Positions 17,597-26,660 of a DNA stretch of 64,000 nt are shown in pieces. The DNA comes from Aeriscardovia aeriphila. GTDB taxonomy: Bacteria > Actinomycetota > Actinomycetes > Actinomycetales > Bifidobacteriaceae. The DNA lies in NCBI RefSeq assembly GCF_002259595.1, contig NZ_MWWU01000002.1, positions 620,001-684,000 on the forward strand. The letters are read 5' to 3'. The notes under the pieces were generated by a model, which did no database searches, had not been told where the DNA came from, and saw nothing but the letters and a program-made list of their open reading frames with translations. The position numbers and the translations under genes were made by a program. The first letter of the stretch is position 1. Each line of letters begins with the position of its first letter.

Positions 17597-18508
17597 TCAC
17601 AACTGTTCAACCCACACGCCGTGAGCATGCGGGCGTAAAGCCTGCGCCACATTGTGAGCCAATTCTCGAGTATTCGCCAATGCGATTACCACACCACCTA
17701 AACCAGAACCTGAAAGCTTCGCACCTAAAGCTCCCGCATCACGAGCAACATCAACAAGCTTGTCAATCGTCGACGTGGAAATACCAAAACTAACCAAAAT
17801 TTCCTGAGCCGCATCAAAAATAGTGCCCAGTTGCAGCGAATCCTTCTGGTTCCACGCCTGCTTGGCCCGCCGGGAGAGAGTTCCTAGCTCGTCAAGCCGG
17901 TGGCGCATCAGCGGCGAACTGTCACGCTGGTCCCTCACCATTGCAACAGCTTCCTTGGTACTTCCCTCAACGCCCGTGTCGGCAATAACAAGCCAAGCAT
18001 CCAGATTACCAGGAATATGAGTGAAACCACTTTCCTTGTTAAAGCTCACCAGTTGGTCGGAATTCACGGTTTGCAAGTCGAGGCCCGAAGCCTTGCCATG
18101 AACAATGTCCTCGGCACGATTACCCAGACTGATAATCTCAGGCTCGCTCAAATTTAAGCCATAGTAGCTGTTGAGCGCGCGAATCGTAGCCAAAGCAGAA
18201 GCTGCCGACGAGCCCAAGCCGCGAGCCATAGGAATATGAGAGTCGAAAGTTAAACGAACGCGCGTATCCCGCCCTGGCTTTTCCACGAGCTCAGTAAAAA
18301 GGAAGCGAATGCCGGAAAACAGTTGAGGCGCCTCGTCAAAATCACCGCAATAGCCTTCAGTGTTGAGCGTCGGGCCGGCGGGATCAGCTTCTACGCGCGC
18401 GGTCAAGGTCAAGCTTGTCAGAGGTACAGAGAGGGCGTCGGCACCGTAAACGACAGCATGCTCGCCAATTAAGATAGCTTTGGCGTGGGCAGTAAAGTCG
18501 CTGGACAT
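17597..18508 (-). CDS. mvk: Mevalonate kinase
   Basis: GHMP kinase that phosphorylates mevalonate, the first step of the cluster. The 303-residue product has the N-terminal AKAILIGEHAVVYGADAL (about 9-26), the ATP loop PMARGLGSSAASALATI near 94-110, and the C-terminal GALGAKLSGSGLGGVVIAL. The ATG at 18508 follows a strong GAAGGAGGCTCGG; the frame continues 36 bases upstream through that site and is unlikely to be used. It is first of four tightly packed genes. The upstream 230 bases are AT-rich and should hold the promoter. HMG-CoA synthase and reductase genes are not in this window. Confidence 0.95.
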   Translation of the reverse strand: MSSDFTAHAKAILIGEHAVVYGADALSVPLTSLTLTARVEADPAGPTLNTEGYCGDFDEAPQLFSGIRFLFTELVEKPGRDTRVRLTFDSHIPMARGLGSSAASALATIRALNSYYGLNLSEPEIISLGNRAEDIVHGKASGLDLQTVNSDQLVSFNKESGFTHIPGNLDAWLVIADTGVEGSTKEAVAMVRDQRDSSPLMRHRLDELGTLSRRAKQAWNQKDSLQLGTIFDAAQEILVSFGISTSTIDKLVDVARDAGALGAKLSGSGLGGVVIALANTRELAHNVAQALRPHAHGVWVEQL

Positions 18509-18744
18509 CCGAGCCTCCTTCGTTCGATCAAATTTTATTGTCACGCCAAATATGTGCAGACTTGGAGAAAACCAGCGATTTTGTGAAAAATAAATACAAT
18601 TTACCCATATTTTCGGGTACTTACTGCCTTGTGGCGCGCGCCAGCCTGATGAAAAGGCCGCTCCCTCCCCTCGGCTCGCGGTTCACGGGTCACGACTCAC
18701 GGCGCAAGTTAGCAGCGAACGAGCCTACGGCCCGTGTGGCGCAT
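18509..18744. other. AT-rich upstream region of the mevalonate operon
   Basis: About 235 bases with no gene. The half next to mvk is AT-rich on an otherwise GC-richer background and contains the inverted repeat TACCCATATTTTCGGGTA (about 18601-18618). This half probably carries the operon promoter, but no confident -35/-10 pair was identified. The other half is GC-rich and shows nothing recognisable. Confidence 0.4.
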
Positions 18745-18777
18745 AAAAAAGCGGACGGTACTGAACATACCGTCCGC
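18745..18777 (-). terminator. Rho-independent terminator of ldh
   Basis: A perfect 10-base-pair stem (GCGGACGGTA, 18751-18760, with 18768-18777) and 7-base loop is followed on the minus strand by six T residues (the A-run at 18745-18750). It lies about 120 bases beyond the ldh stop and reads in the ldh direction. Confidence 0.9.
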
Positions 18778-18816
18778 AGGACACACCGTCTATAGGAAAG
18801 CGCCCGAAATGCTCGA

Positions 18817-18874
18817 GATTATCAGCATAGTGATAATCACACGGAGAATCGTAGTGATAATCGTAGTGATAATC
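18817..18874. repeat. Cluster of four GATTATCA words beyond ldh
   Basis: GATTATCA occurs forward at 18817, then as TGATAATC at 18831, 18855 and 18867. The first two form a perfect 8-base inverted repeat with a 6-base spacer. The last two are part of a repeated GTAGTGATAATC unit. The cluster lies between the ldh stop and its terminator hairpin, so it is transcribed. The function is unknown (see findings). Confidence 0.85.
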
Positions 18875-18898
18875 TCAAGGGCTTGTCAGAGGGGCTTA

Positions 18899-19876
<978 letters not shown>

Positions 19877-20000
19877 TTATATGGAGGCAAAAACACCTCA
19901 AACAATCTTTGTTTGCACTTTACAGTTTAATCTGGCGAGACGACGCAAACTCGCTTACCGCGCGCCGAGGAGCAAGCCCCAACTTTAGCCCCGCTGCGCA

Positions 20001-21479
20001 TCACTGCGAGGCTGCCAGCAGCTTTGCCGCCAACGAGTCACCCACGAAAGCTTGCAAGTGAATGCCTTCATCCTCATAATCGAGCTGCTCGATCTGGCCT
20101 GCCATGCGCACCTGAGCCACCAGAGCACCAGCGTCATAAGGCAACAGCACGTCCACGCGCACATGCGGACGGGGCAACAGCGCTTCAACTGCGTGTTGCA
20201 GCTGCTCGATTCCCACGCCAGAAGTCGCAGAAACAAAGGCCGCATCCGGGTATAGCTCCTTCAAACGGTGCAACTGCGCTTGGGTGATCAAGTCCACCTT
20301 GTTAAAAGCCAGAAGCCGCGGGATCTGCTCAACTCCATCAATGTCAGCGAGGATCTCGTTAACCGTTGAGATATGCGCATCCACATCAAGGCTGCTCGCG
20401 TCCACCACGTGGAGGATCACATCTGAACTGCTAATCTCTTCAAGTGTTGACTTAAACGCTTCCACCAGCTGGGTAGGAAGGTCAGAGACGAAACCCACCG
20501 TATCGGCATAAGCATATGTGCGACCACTGCGCGTTTTTGCCGAGCGCACGGCCGTGTCCAGGGTGGCGAAGAGCGCGTTGCGCACGAGTTCTTGCGAACC
20601 AGTGAGCGCGTTGGTCAAACTCGACTTACCCGCGTTCGTATACCCCACAACGGAAACGGTCGGAATGTCGTTGCGCCTCCTCGAATCACGCTTGGTACGA
20701 CGTGTGGGTTCCATGGCTGCAATATCGGCCTTGAGCTTGGAGATTCGCTTGTGAATCACGCGTCTATTCATCTCCAGCTTAGTTTCGCCAGGGCCGCGCG
20801 AGCCGATACCGCCCATTTGCCCGGCACTTTGGCCACCCGCCTGACGCGACAGAGTTTGGCCCCAACCACGAAGGCGAGGCAGCATGTATTGCAGTTGGGC
20901 GAGCTCGACTTGGGCTTTACCCTCACGCGAAGTGGCGTGCTGGGCGAAAATGTCGAGAATGACGGCGGTTCTGTCGATAACGTGAATTCCGGTCAGCTTC
21001 TCCAGCGCACGTCTTTGGCTTGGTGGCAGGTCAGCATTGACGATGATCGTGTCAGCGTCGTTGCTTTCCACCATTTGGGCGAGCTCTTTGGCTTTTCCCG
21101 AGCCAATGTAGGTTGCAGCGTCGGGGTGGTCGCGCCTTTGCAACAGCCCGTCTACCACTTCAGCTCCAGCAGTGTCAGCAAGTGCAGCAAGCTCTCTCAA
21201 GCTCTCTTCCGCTTGGGTTTGCGTTGTTTCGTAGCTGCTCCACACGCCCACGAGGATGACGCGCTCAAGCCTTGCCTTCTGGTATTCCACATCGGTGCGA
21301 TCGGCATGGTTTCCCACAAGATTAGCAACATGACGCATGGCATTGCGCTCAACGCGATTCTGCCAATCTTGTTGCTCGAGTTCTCTGTCGCTGGCCTGCT
21401 CACTCTGCTCTTCCAAAACGGCAGACTGGCGCTCAAAAACGTCGAATTGTTCAGAAGCCTTGTTTTCAGTTTCAGCCAT
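20001..21479 (-). CDS. hflX: Ribosome-associated GTPase HflX
   Basis: GTPase that binds the large ribosomal subunit and rescues stalled or heat-damaged ribosomes. The 492-residue product has the HflX N-terminal domain (DTIIVNADLPPSQRRALEKL), the linker GGIGSRGPGETKLEMNRR, then the G domain: G1 GYTNAGKSSL, G3 DTVGFVSDLPTQLVEAF, G4 FNKVDL. A C-terminal ferredoxin-like segment follows. A charged Glu/Gln-rich leader of about 60 residues is present. The ATG at 21479 follows TGGGGGATA. It is divergent from the neighbouring methyltransferase gene. Confidence 0.95.
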   Translation of the reverse strand: MAETENKASEQFDVFERQSAVLEEQSEQASDRELEQQDWQNRVERNAMRHVANLVGNHADRTDVEYQKARLERVILVGVWSSYETTQTQAEESLRELAALADTAGAEVVDGLLQRRDHPDAATYIGSGKAKELAQMVESNDADTIIVNADLPPSQRRALEKLTGIHVIDRTAVILDIFAQHATSREGKAQVELAQLQYMLPRLRGWGQTLSRQAGGQSAGQMGGIGSRGPGETKLEMNRRVIHKRISKLKADIAAMEPTRRTKRDSRRRNDIPTVSVVGYTNAGKSSLTNALTGSQELVRNALFATLDTAVRSAKTRSGRTYAYADTVGFVSDLPTQLVEAFKSTLEEISSSDVILHVVDASSLDVDAHISTVNEILADIDGVEQIPRLLAFNKVDLITQAQLHRLKELYPDAAFVSATSGVGIEQLQHAVEALLPRPHVRVDVLLPYDAGALVAQVRMAGQIEQLDYEDEGIHLQAFVGDSLAAKLLAASQ

Positions 21480-21575
21480 TATCCCCCACAGCTCACGTCT
21501 CAGGCTACAATTATTCAGTTCCTTTAATCCTAATGGTTTTCTTAGCTTGCGTCATGAGGCGAAGGAAAGGCTTGT

Positions 21576-22301
21576 ATGAACCGAGATTATCAGCGCTGTA
21601 ACTCTTCCACGGCTCGTCAGGGCGGAGAACAGTATTTCGCCGCCACACCAACCACTGAAGATATTCGTCAGTCTTTCGATATTTCACCTCGCTGCCACCA
21701 TTTTTCTGTGGAAACAAGCCGTTCCGTCTTCTCTGGTTCTCGACTGGATTTGGGCACGTCTGTGCTGCTGTCGAAGGCTCCTGAACTGCCTCAAGAGGGT
21801 AATTTCTTGGATATTGGGTGCGGTTGGGGCCCTATCGCTTTAACGATGGCAGCTGAGAGCCCTCAGGCGCAGGTTTATGCGGTGGATGTGAATGAGCGTG
21901 CTGTCGCACTGACGTCGAGCAATGCAAAGCGCAACGGCATTCACAATGTGCAGGCCATGCTCACTTCTCAGTTGGATGAGAATCTGCGTTTTGATGTGAT
22001 GTGGTCGAACCCTCCTATTCGTGTCGGCAAGCAGGAACTGCATTCCTTGCTGATGACCTACCTTCCTCGTTTGAATGTAGATGGCGTGGCATACCTGGTT
22101 GTTCAGAAGAATTTGGGAGCGGATTCATTGATTCCTTGGCTGCAAAATGCTCTCGATGAATGGTGCGCAAGCCATCGTGTGAACACCTCGCAAACCCAGA
22201 GGGGCGATGTGATTCCTGCTATTCCTGTTCATTTTTCTGTGTCAAAGGCAGCCTCTCAGAAAGGCTATCGCATCATCGAAGTGTTGCGCGACGACGAGTA
22301 A
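21576..22301 (+). CDS. Class I SAM-dependent methyltransferase, RsmC-like
   Basis: Protein of 241 residues related to RsmC/RlmG 16S and 23S rRNA guanine-N2 methyltransferases. SAM motif I is FLDIGCGWGPIALTMA, motif II has VYAVDVNERAV, and the catalytic NPPIR lies near residue 148, as in N-methyltransferases acting on nucleic acid bases. The C-terminal part shows the YLVVQKNLGAD strand typical of this group. Whether it modifies rRNA or another substrate cannot be told. It is preceded by GGAAAGGCTTGT. A GATTATCAGCGC word falls in codons 4-7. Confidence 0.82.
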   Translation: MNRDYQRCNSSTARQGGEQYFAATPTTEDIRQSFDISPRCHHFSVETSRSVFSGSRLDLGTSVLLSKAPELPQEGNFLDIGCGWGPIALTMAAESPQAQVYAVDVNERAVALTSSNAKRNGIHNVQAMLTSQLDENLRFDVMWSNPPIRVGKQELHSLLMTYLPRLNVDGVAYLVVQKNLGADSLIPWLQNALDEWCASHRVNTSQTQRGDVIPAIPVHFSVSKAASQKGYRIIEVLRDDE

Positions 22302-22489
22302 CGGCGAGAACTTCACCGAGCGAGAAACCGAGGAAGTCTCATCAAGTCCACGTCACGTCAGATACTGACTCACTCTTCGAGTTGTGCATCGGACAAAGCA
22401 ACGTGAAAAACGTCGTGAAAAGGTAGAGCGCCCTGCTAGAGTGTTCATGTTTTTCGAAAAAATGTTTGTGAGATGAGGTGAGCCACATT

Positions 22490-23206
22490 TTGTTAACATG
22501 TGCAGGAGTCATTTCCGCCGGTAAGAGCACTTTGACTCAGATTCTGGCCGATGAGTTAGGAACAAAACCGTTCTTCGAACCTGTGGATGATAACCCTGTT
22601 CTTCCTCTCTTCTACCGTGGCAATCAGTTAGTGGAAGAGGGCAAAGCGCAAACTAACCCCTATACCTTCCTGTTGCAGGTGTACTTTTTGAACCGTCGCT
22701 TTGCCATGATCAAGAAGGCAATGCAAGAGGATAACAATATTCTCGATCGCTCCATCTATGAAGATTCCATTTTCATGAAGATGAACACTGACCAGGGCCA
22801 CGCTACGCAAGAAGAATGGGAGATTTACCAGTCTTTGTTGAAAAACATGCTGGAGGAACTTCCCTACGCTGCTCATAAGAAGTCCCCTGATCTGATGATC
22901 TTTGTCGACGTGAACTTGGAGACGATGCTCGCCAGAGTCAAAAAGCGCGGCCGTCCTTTCGAACAGGTGGAAAATGATCCTTCGCTGCTCTCCTACTACA
23001 AAACATTGATCGAGTACTACGCGCAATGGCAAAAAACCTATAATGCTTCTGCTCTCCTTACCATTGATGGCAACAAGTACGATTTTGCAGGAAATGCTGA
23101 TGATCGCAACAGCGTTTTGGATCAAATTGAATCAGCGATGGTTGATGTGGGAACACTGAGCCCTGGCAAGTTTGAAGAGCTCAAAGAAAAACGGTACAAC
23201 AAGTAG
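22490..23206 (+). CDS. Deoxynucleoside kinase
   Basis: Salvage enzyme that phosphorylates deoxynucleosides, of the dCK/dGK family found in lactobacilli and Mollicutes. Seen are the P-loop GVISAGKST, the substrate Glu in FFEPVDDNP, the DRS motif in ILDRSIYEDSIF, and a lid KKRGRPFEQ. A GTG at 22478 would add four residues. The TTG at 22490 has the excellent site GAGGTGA at 8-base spacing and gives the exact N-terminal length of relatives (MLTCAG versus the common MIVLSG). Substrate range cannot be read from sequence. It is convergent with the nucleoside transporter, and thymidine kinase is close by. The 170 bases upstream hold no recognisable gene. Confidence 0.9.
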   Translation: MLTCAGVISAGKSTLTQILADELGTKPFFEPVDDNPVLPLFYRGNQLVEEGKAQTNPYTFLLQVYFLNRRFAMIKKAMQEDNNILDRSIYEDSIFMKMNTDQGHATQEEWEIYQSLLKNMLEELPYAAHKKSPDLMIFVDVNLETMLARVKKRGRPFEQVENDPSLLSYYKTLIEYYAQWQKTYNASALLTIDGNKYDFAGNADDRNSVLDQIESAMVDVGTLSPGKFEELKEKRYNK

Positions 23207-23244
23207 TCCTGACTATTGTTGAAACCTGATACGTCGGGAACGAA

Positions 23245-23286
23245 AAACTCGTTCACAGCATACTTAGCTGTGAACGAGTTTTTTCA
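23245..23286. terminator. Strong bidirectional terminator, deoxynucleoside kinase / nucleoside transporter
   Basis: A perfect 15-base-pair stem (23245-23259 with 23267-23281) with the 7-base loop ATACTTA is flanked by an A-run on one side and a T-run on the other. It serves both convergent genes. Confidence 0.92.
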
Positions 23287-23364
23287 TGTTCTTTCAGGTG
23301 TGCAGGAAGTGCATACCAACTATATCCGGGAAATGTGAGGTGATCTCACCACACAGAGGTAATC

Positions 23365-24732
23365 TCACCACACAAACAGGCCAACCATTCCTGCAGACAA
23401 AAGGGAAACGAGGATTCCGGAGAGAATGAGCCGTCCCACATTGCGAGCAATCAGATCATTCTTCTCTTTGTCAACCAGGCCTTTAAAGCAACCCGTCACC
23501 ATTCCCACAGTGCTGAAGTTAGCAAACGAAGTAATAAAGACGATGAGCACTGCCTGATAATGCTGCGCAAAGCTTGCCACTGTACTGGTAATCTGGGTCA
23601 TCACCACAAATTCGTTCGTTACCAGCTTCATACCCATGAAACCAGCCATATCCCAGGCTGTTGATGGGTCAAGGCCGAGCAGCAGGGATGGAATGTAGAG
23701 GAAGACACCCAAAATGTGTGCCAAAGTCAACTGTGGGTTGATCAAGCTCAACACTTTATCAATCAAAGCAGCGAGAGCAACAAAGGCAATGACGTTTGCA
23801 CCAATGATGAGAATCAGGCGGCCAGCACCCAAAATGGAGTCGCCCAGGAAGGAGAAGAAGGGCTCGCGCTGAGGTTTCTCGACAGGCTTCTGCTGTGCGG
23901 AAGACTTGTTCTCGACAGGCTTCTCCTCCTCGTCGGCAGCTGGAGACTTTTCAGCGACAGCAGGCTGCACCTCTTCAGTAGCGGCAGGCTGCACCTCAGT
24001 TGCGGCAGTCTGAACGCTCTCAACAGCCTGAGTGTCAGCCAAAGTGGCAATCGTATCCTCCGCTTCATCCACATGAACCGGGTAGAGCAAGTTGACCACA
24101 ATCAGAGCATTAATGCAGTTCAGCGGCACAGCAGTCAACACGTACTGGGCAGGAACCAACTGAATATACGACGCCAAAATCGAGGCGGTCACGCAGCTCA
24201 TCGACATCATAGCCAGCGTCAGGTTTCTCGCCGGCTTCATCCTCTTGAGCTGCAGCTGAGAAACAGCAAGAGCCTCAGTATTGCCCAAGAACATCATTTC
24301 CACGGCGAAAAACGACTCGAACTTCGGCTGGCGAGTGATGAAACTCAAGCCGCGGCCAATCCATTTGATAATCCAGGGCAGCACGCCAATATACGTCAAA
24401 ATGTCAAACATCGGCACCACAAGAAGGATCGGCAACAGAGCTGAGGCGATAAAATTCACCGGAGCGGGGTTGATACCTTCTGGGCCCACCCAATTGGCAA
24501 AGGCAAAATTAATACCTTTATACGCAACCTTGACCAGCTCGTTGAAACCAGTGGCTGCACCTTGCACAATGCTTCGCCCCACACTAAAGGAAGTGAGGAA
24601 CCATGCGATGAAAATGTTGAACACCATCATGATGCCGACGGACAACCACTGAATATGTTTCTTATCGTGGGAAAACAGCCATCCTATACCCACAAAAACG
24701 AGAATTCCCAGAACATTGAGGGCAAGATACAT
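23365..24732 (-). CDS. nupC: Concentrative nucleoside transporter (NupC/CNT family)
   Basis: Ion-coupled nucleoside importer of 455 residues with about ten membrane segments. CNT motifs are visible: PVNFIASALLPILLVVPMFD, the gate-like segment FFAVEMMFLGNTEALAVSQ and, near the C-terminus, GMKLVTNEFVVM and TSFANFSTVGM. An unusual insert between residues about 225 and 300 is hydrophilic and acidic, made of imperfect Ala-Thr-Glu-Val-Gln-Pro-Ala repeats and then Lys/Glu-rich sequence; CNTs normally have a short loop here. The start at 24732 follows AAGGAGATGGAG. It is divergent from the thymidine kinase gene and likely supplies substrates for both kinases. Confidence 0.92.
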   Translation of the reverse strand: MYLALNVLGILVFVGIGWLFSHDKKHIQWLSVGIMMVFNIFIAWFLTSFSVGRSIVQGAATGFNELVKVAYKGINFAFANWVGPEGINPAPVNFIASALLPILLVVPMFDILTYIGVLPWIIKWIGRGLSFITRQPKFESFFAVEMMFLGNTEALAVSQLQLKRMKPARNLTLAMMSMSCVTASILASYIQLVPAQYVLTAVPLNCINALIVVNLLYPVHVDEAEDTIATLADTQAVESVQTAATEVQPAATEEVQPAVAEKSPAADEEEKPVENKSSAQQKPVEKPQREPFFSFLGDSILGAGRLILIIGANVIAFVALAALIDKVLSLINPQLTLAHILGVFLYIPSLLLGLDPSTAWDMAGFMGMKLVTNEFVVMTQITSTVASFAQHYQAVLIVFITSFANFSTVGMVTGCFKGLVDKEKNDLIARNVGRLILSGILVSLLSAGMVGLFVW

Positions 24733-24928
24733 TCTCTACTCCATCTCCTTATGCGTAAGTCTTTGGGATTGTCTCATAAATGCCTCCCAACAACACTCCC
24801 CAGTGAAATTCAGTTTTGGGTTTCAGATTGTCAGGACAAGGAAAACGCGCAGTGGCAATCTCAAGCGTTCTGCACTATGAGCTATGATGCACTGCGTTTG
24901 TGAAAGCGAGCAGAAGCTTAGGGGAAAG

Positions 24929-25498
24929 ATGGCTCAGCTGTATTACCGGTACGGAACGATGAATTCTGGCAAAAGCATCGAAATTCTCAAAGTTGCCCAC
25001 AATTATGAGGAACAAGGGAAGTCTATTGTTCTCATGACCTCTTCCCTCGACACCCGAGAAGGCTATGGAATCATTGCTTCGCGCATCGGGCTGAAGCGTG
25101 AAGCTGTCGCGATCACCCCTCAGATGGACGTTTTTGAATATGTGCACGCACTCTCCTTCCACCCTGATTGTGTTCTCGTCGACGAATGCCAGTTTTTGAC
25201 GAAAAGCAACGTGTATGAGCTCGCGGCCGTGGTCGATGAGCTGGGCATCCCCGTGATGTGCTTCGGCTTGAAGAATGATTTCAGCAATCACCTGTTTGAA
25301 GGCTCTTACCATCTGCTGTGCATGGCAGACAAGATTGAGGAAATTAAGACGATCTGCCAATTTTGCGAACATAAAGCAACCATGGTGTTACGCACAGATA
25401 ATGGCAAACCAGTGTATGAAGGTGAACAGATTCAGATCGGCGGGAATGAAACCTATATCCCCGTGTGCCGCCGCCATTGGTTCCATCCGCTGCTGTAA
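24929..25498 (+). CDS. tdk: Thymidine kinase (type II)
   Basis: Phosphorylates thymidine for salvage into dTTP. The 189-residue product has the P-loop [14 protein letters not shown] near residues 8-21, the Walker B-like [11 protein letters not shown], the lasso and zinc site CQFCEH ... CRRH, and the [13 protein letters not shown] segment that binds the base. Length is typical. The frame opens 45 bases earlier, but the ATG at 24929 has TTAGGGGAAAG in front. The 196-base gap to the divergent transporter gene presumably holds both promoters. Confidence 0.96.
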   Translation: MAQLYYRYGTMNSGKSIEILKVAHNYEEQGKSIVLMTSSLDTREGYGIIASRIGLKREAVAITPQMDVFEYVHALSFHPDCVLVDECQFLTKSNVYELAAVVDELGIPVMCFGLKNDFSNHLFEGSYHLLCMADKIEEIKTICQFCEHKATMVLRTDNGKPVYEGEQIQIGGNETYIPVCRRHWFHPLL

Positions 25499-25639
25499 GG
25501 GTGGCCAGCTGCGCTAACTACACCCTTGACGGCAAAAACTTTCACAATTCTTGAGTTGTGAACCATTACACTTCAGCCCTAGCAAGAGTACGCTTTTCTT
25601 AACCCCATCCGGGGTAATACTCTGAGCAAAGGAGCTGAG

Positions 25640-26615
25640 ATGAAAGAAAAGAATACCCTTATCATCCACGCAGAGAATCTCAGTTTCAGAAGGCATCGCA
25701 ACCTCACGCATCCGCAAGACTTAGCATGGCTCACTCTCAGCGCCGCTGCCCTCATTTTGTTGGGTTACACCATCAATAACCACATCATTCTTGCGACGGC
25801 AAAACCAGCAGCTTCCCTGAGCAACTTTCCCGGAATCATTCCTGAAAATATTCACTGGGCGACCGTCATCTTGACGCTTTTCCTCGTCCCCACCCTGTGT
25901 GCGGTAGCGAGTTTCTGGCTCTTTTCCCGCATTCCATCGGCGGTAACGCTGCTCTTCCTGTCAATCCCTGTGGCGGCATCGCTCCTTATCGAGCTCTTCT
26001 GGATTATCACCACCGAGATCACAAGAACGAATATATGGGCGATAACCCACCTTCTCCTCCCCTCCTTCGTGACCATTCTGAGTGATGTTGTCCTGGTGAT
26101 GCTGCTTGTTCTGAGCGTTTTTCCTCGCTCTTCACAGCTACACCCACAGAGAGTTTCCACAACTACAGAGCAATATCAATCCCATCGATCAAGCTGGCAA
26201 ACACACTCAAGCCCACAGCAAGAAAACACCTGCAGTGGCACATCTTCTCGCTGGCGTTATGAGTATTGCACTGCTTCTCGAGCTCTATTCTCTGGCACGA
26301 AACTTCCCTGCCATCGTGAGTACAGCACCGACTGTGGCGAACAGTTTTGCTGGCCAAACCGTCACGCTCGGGTGGATTGGTATTCCTCTTCTCCTCGCGA
26401 TGACATTGATTGCTGCTCATACTGACGTGCACAAAACGGCTTTAGGTTGCGTGCTCCTCGTCTTTTATGCCTCTGCAATCGTCACTTTCCTGGTGAGAAG
26501 CCACACTCTCACCTCACCATTCACTTGGTGGAGATCGGCACTGCTGATTATCGCAGGGGCGGAAGTAATTCTGCTGTCCGCTGTCACACTCATGCGCAGT
26601 AGAAAAACTCAGTGA
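25640..26615 (+). pseudogene. Frameshifted multi-pass membrane protein
   Basis: A hydrophobic reading frame starts at 25640 after GCAAAGGAGCTGAG and encodes about four membrane segments to roughly residue 165 (position about 26130). Beyond that the frame loses hydrophobicity and runs to a stop at 26425. The +1-shifted frame, open from about 26115, then continues with about four more membrane segments (ALLLELYSLARNF; IGIPLLLAMTLIAAHT; LLIIAGAEVILLSAVTLM) to 26615. The simplest reading is one protein of about 325 residues broken by a single-base indel between about 26115 and 26235. Alternatively these are two small overlapping genes, the second starting at GTG 26235 or ATG 26259. The family is not recognised. 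Confidence 0.55.
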
Positions 26616-26660
26616 GCGATTTCACCGGGGAGGCCCTGCTTAGTAGACTGTTTTATTACT

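Noticed and set aside
18817-18874. CRISPR array
   Set aside because: Repeats are only 8-12 bases, in mixed orientation and unevenly spaced; no cas genes are present anywhere in the window.
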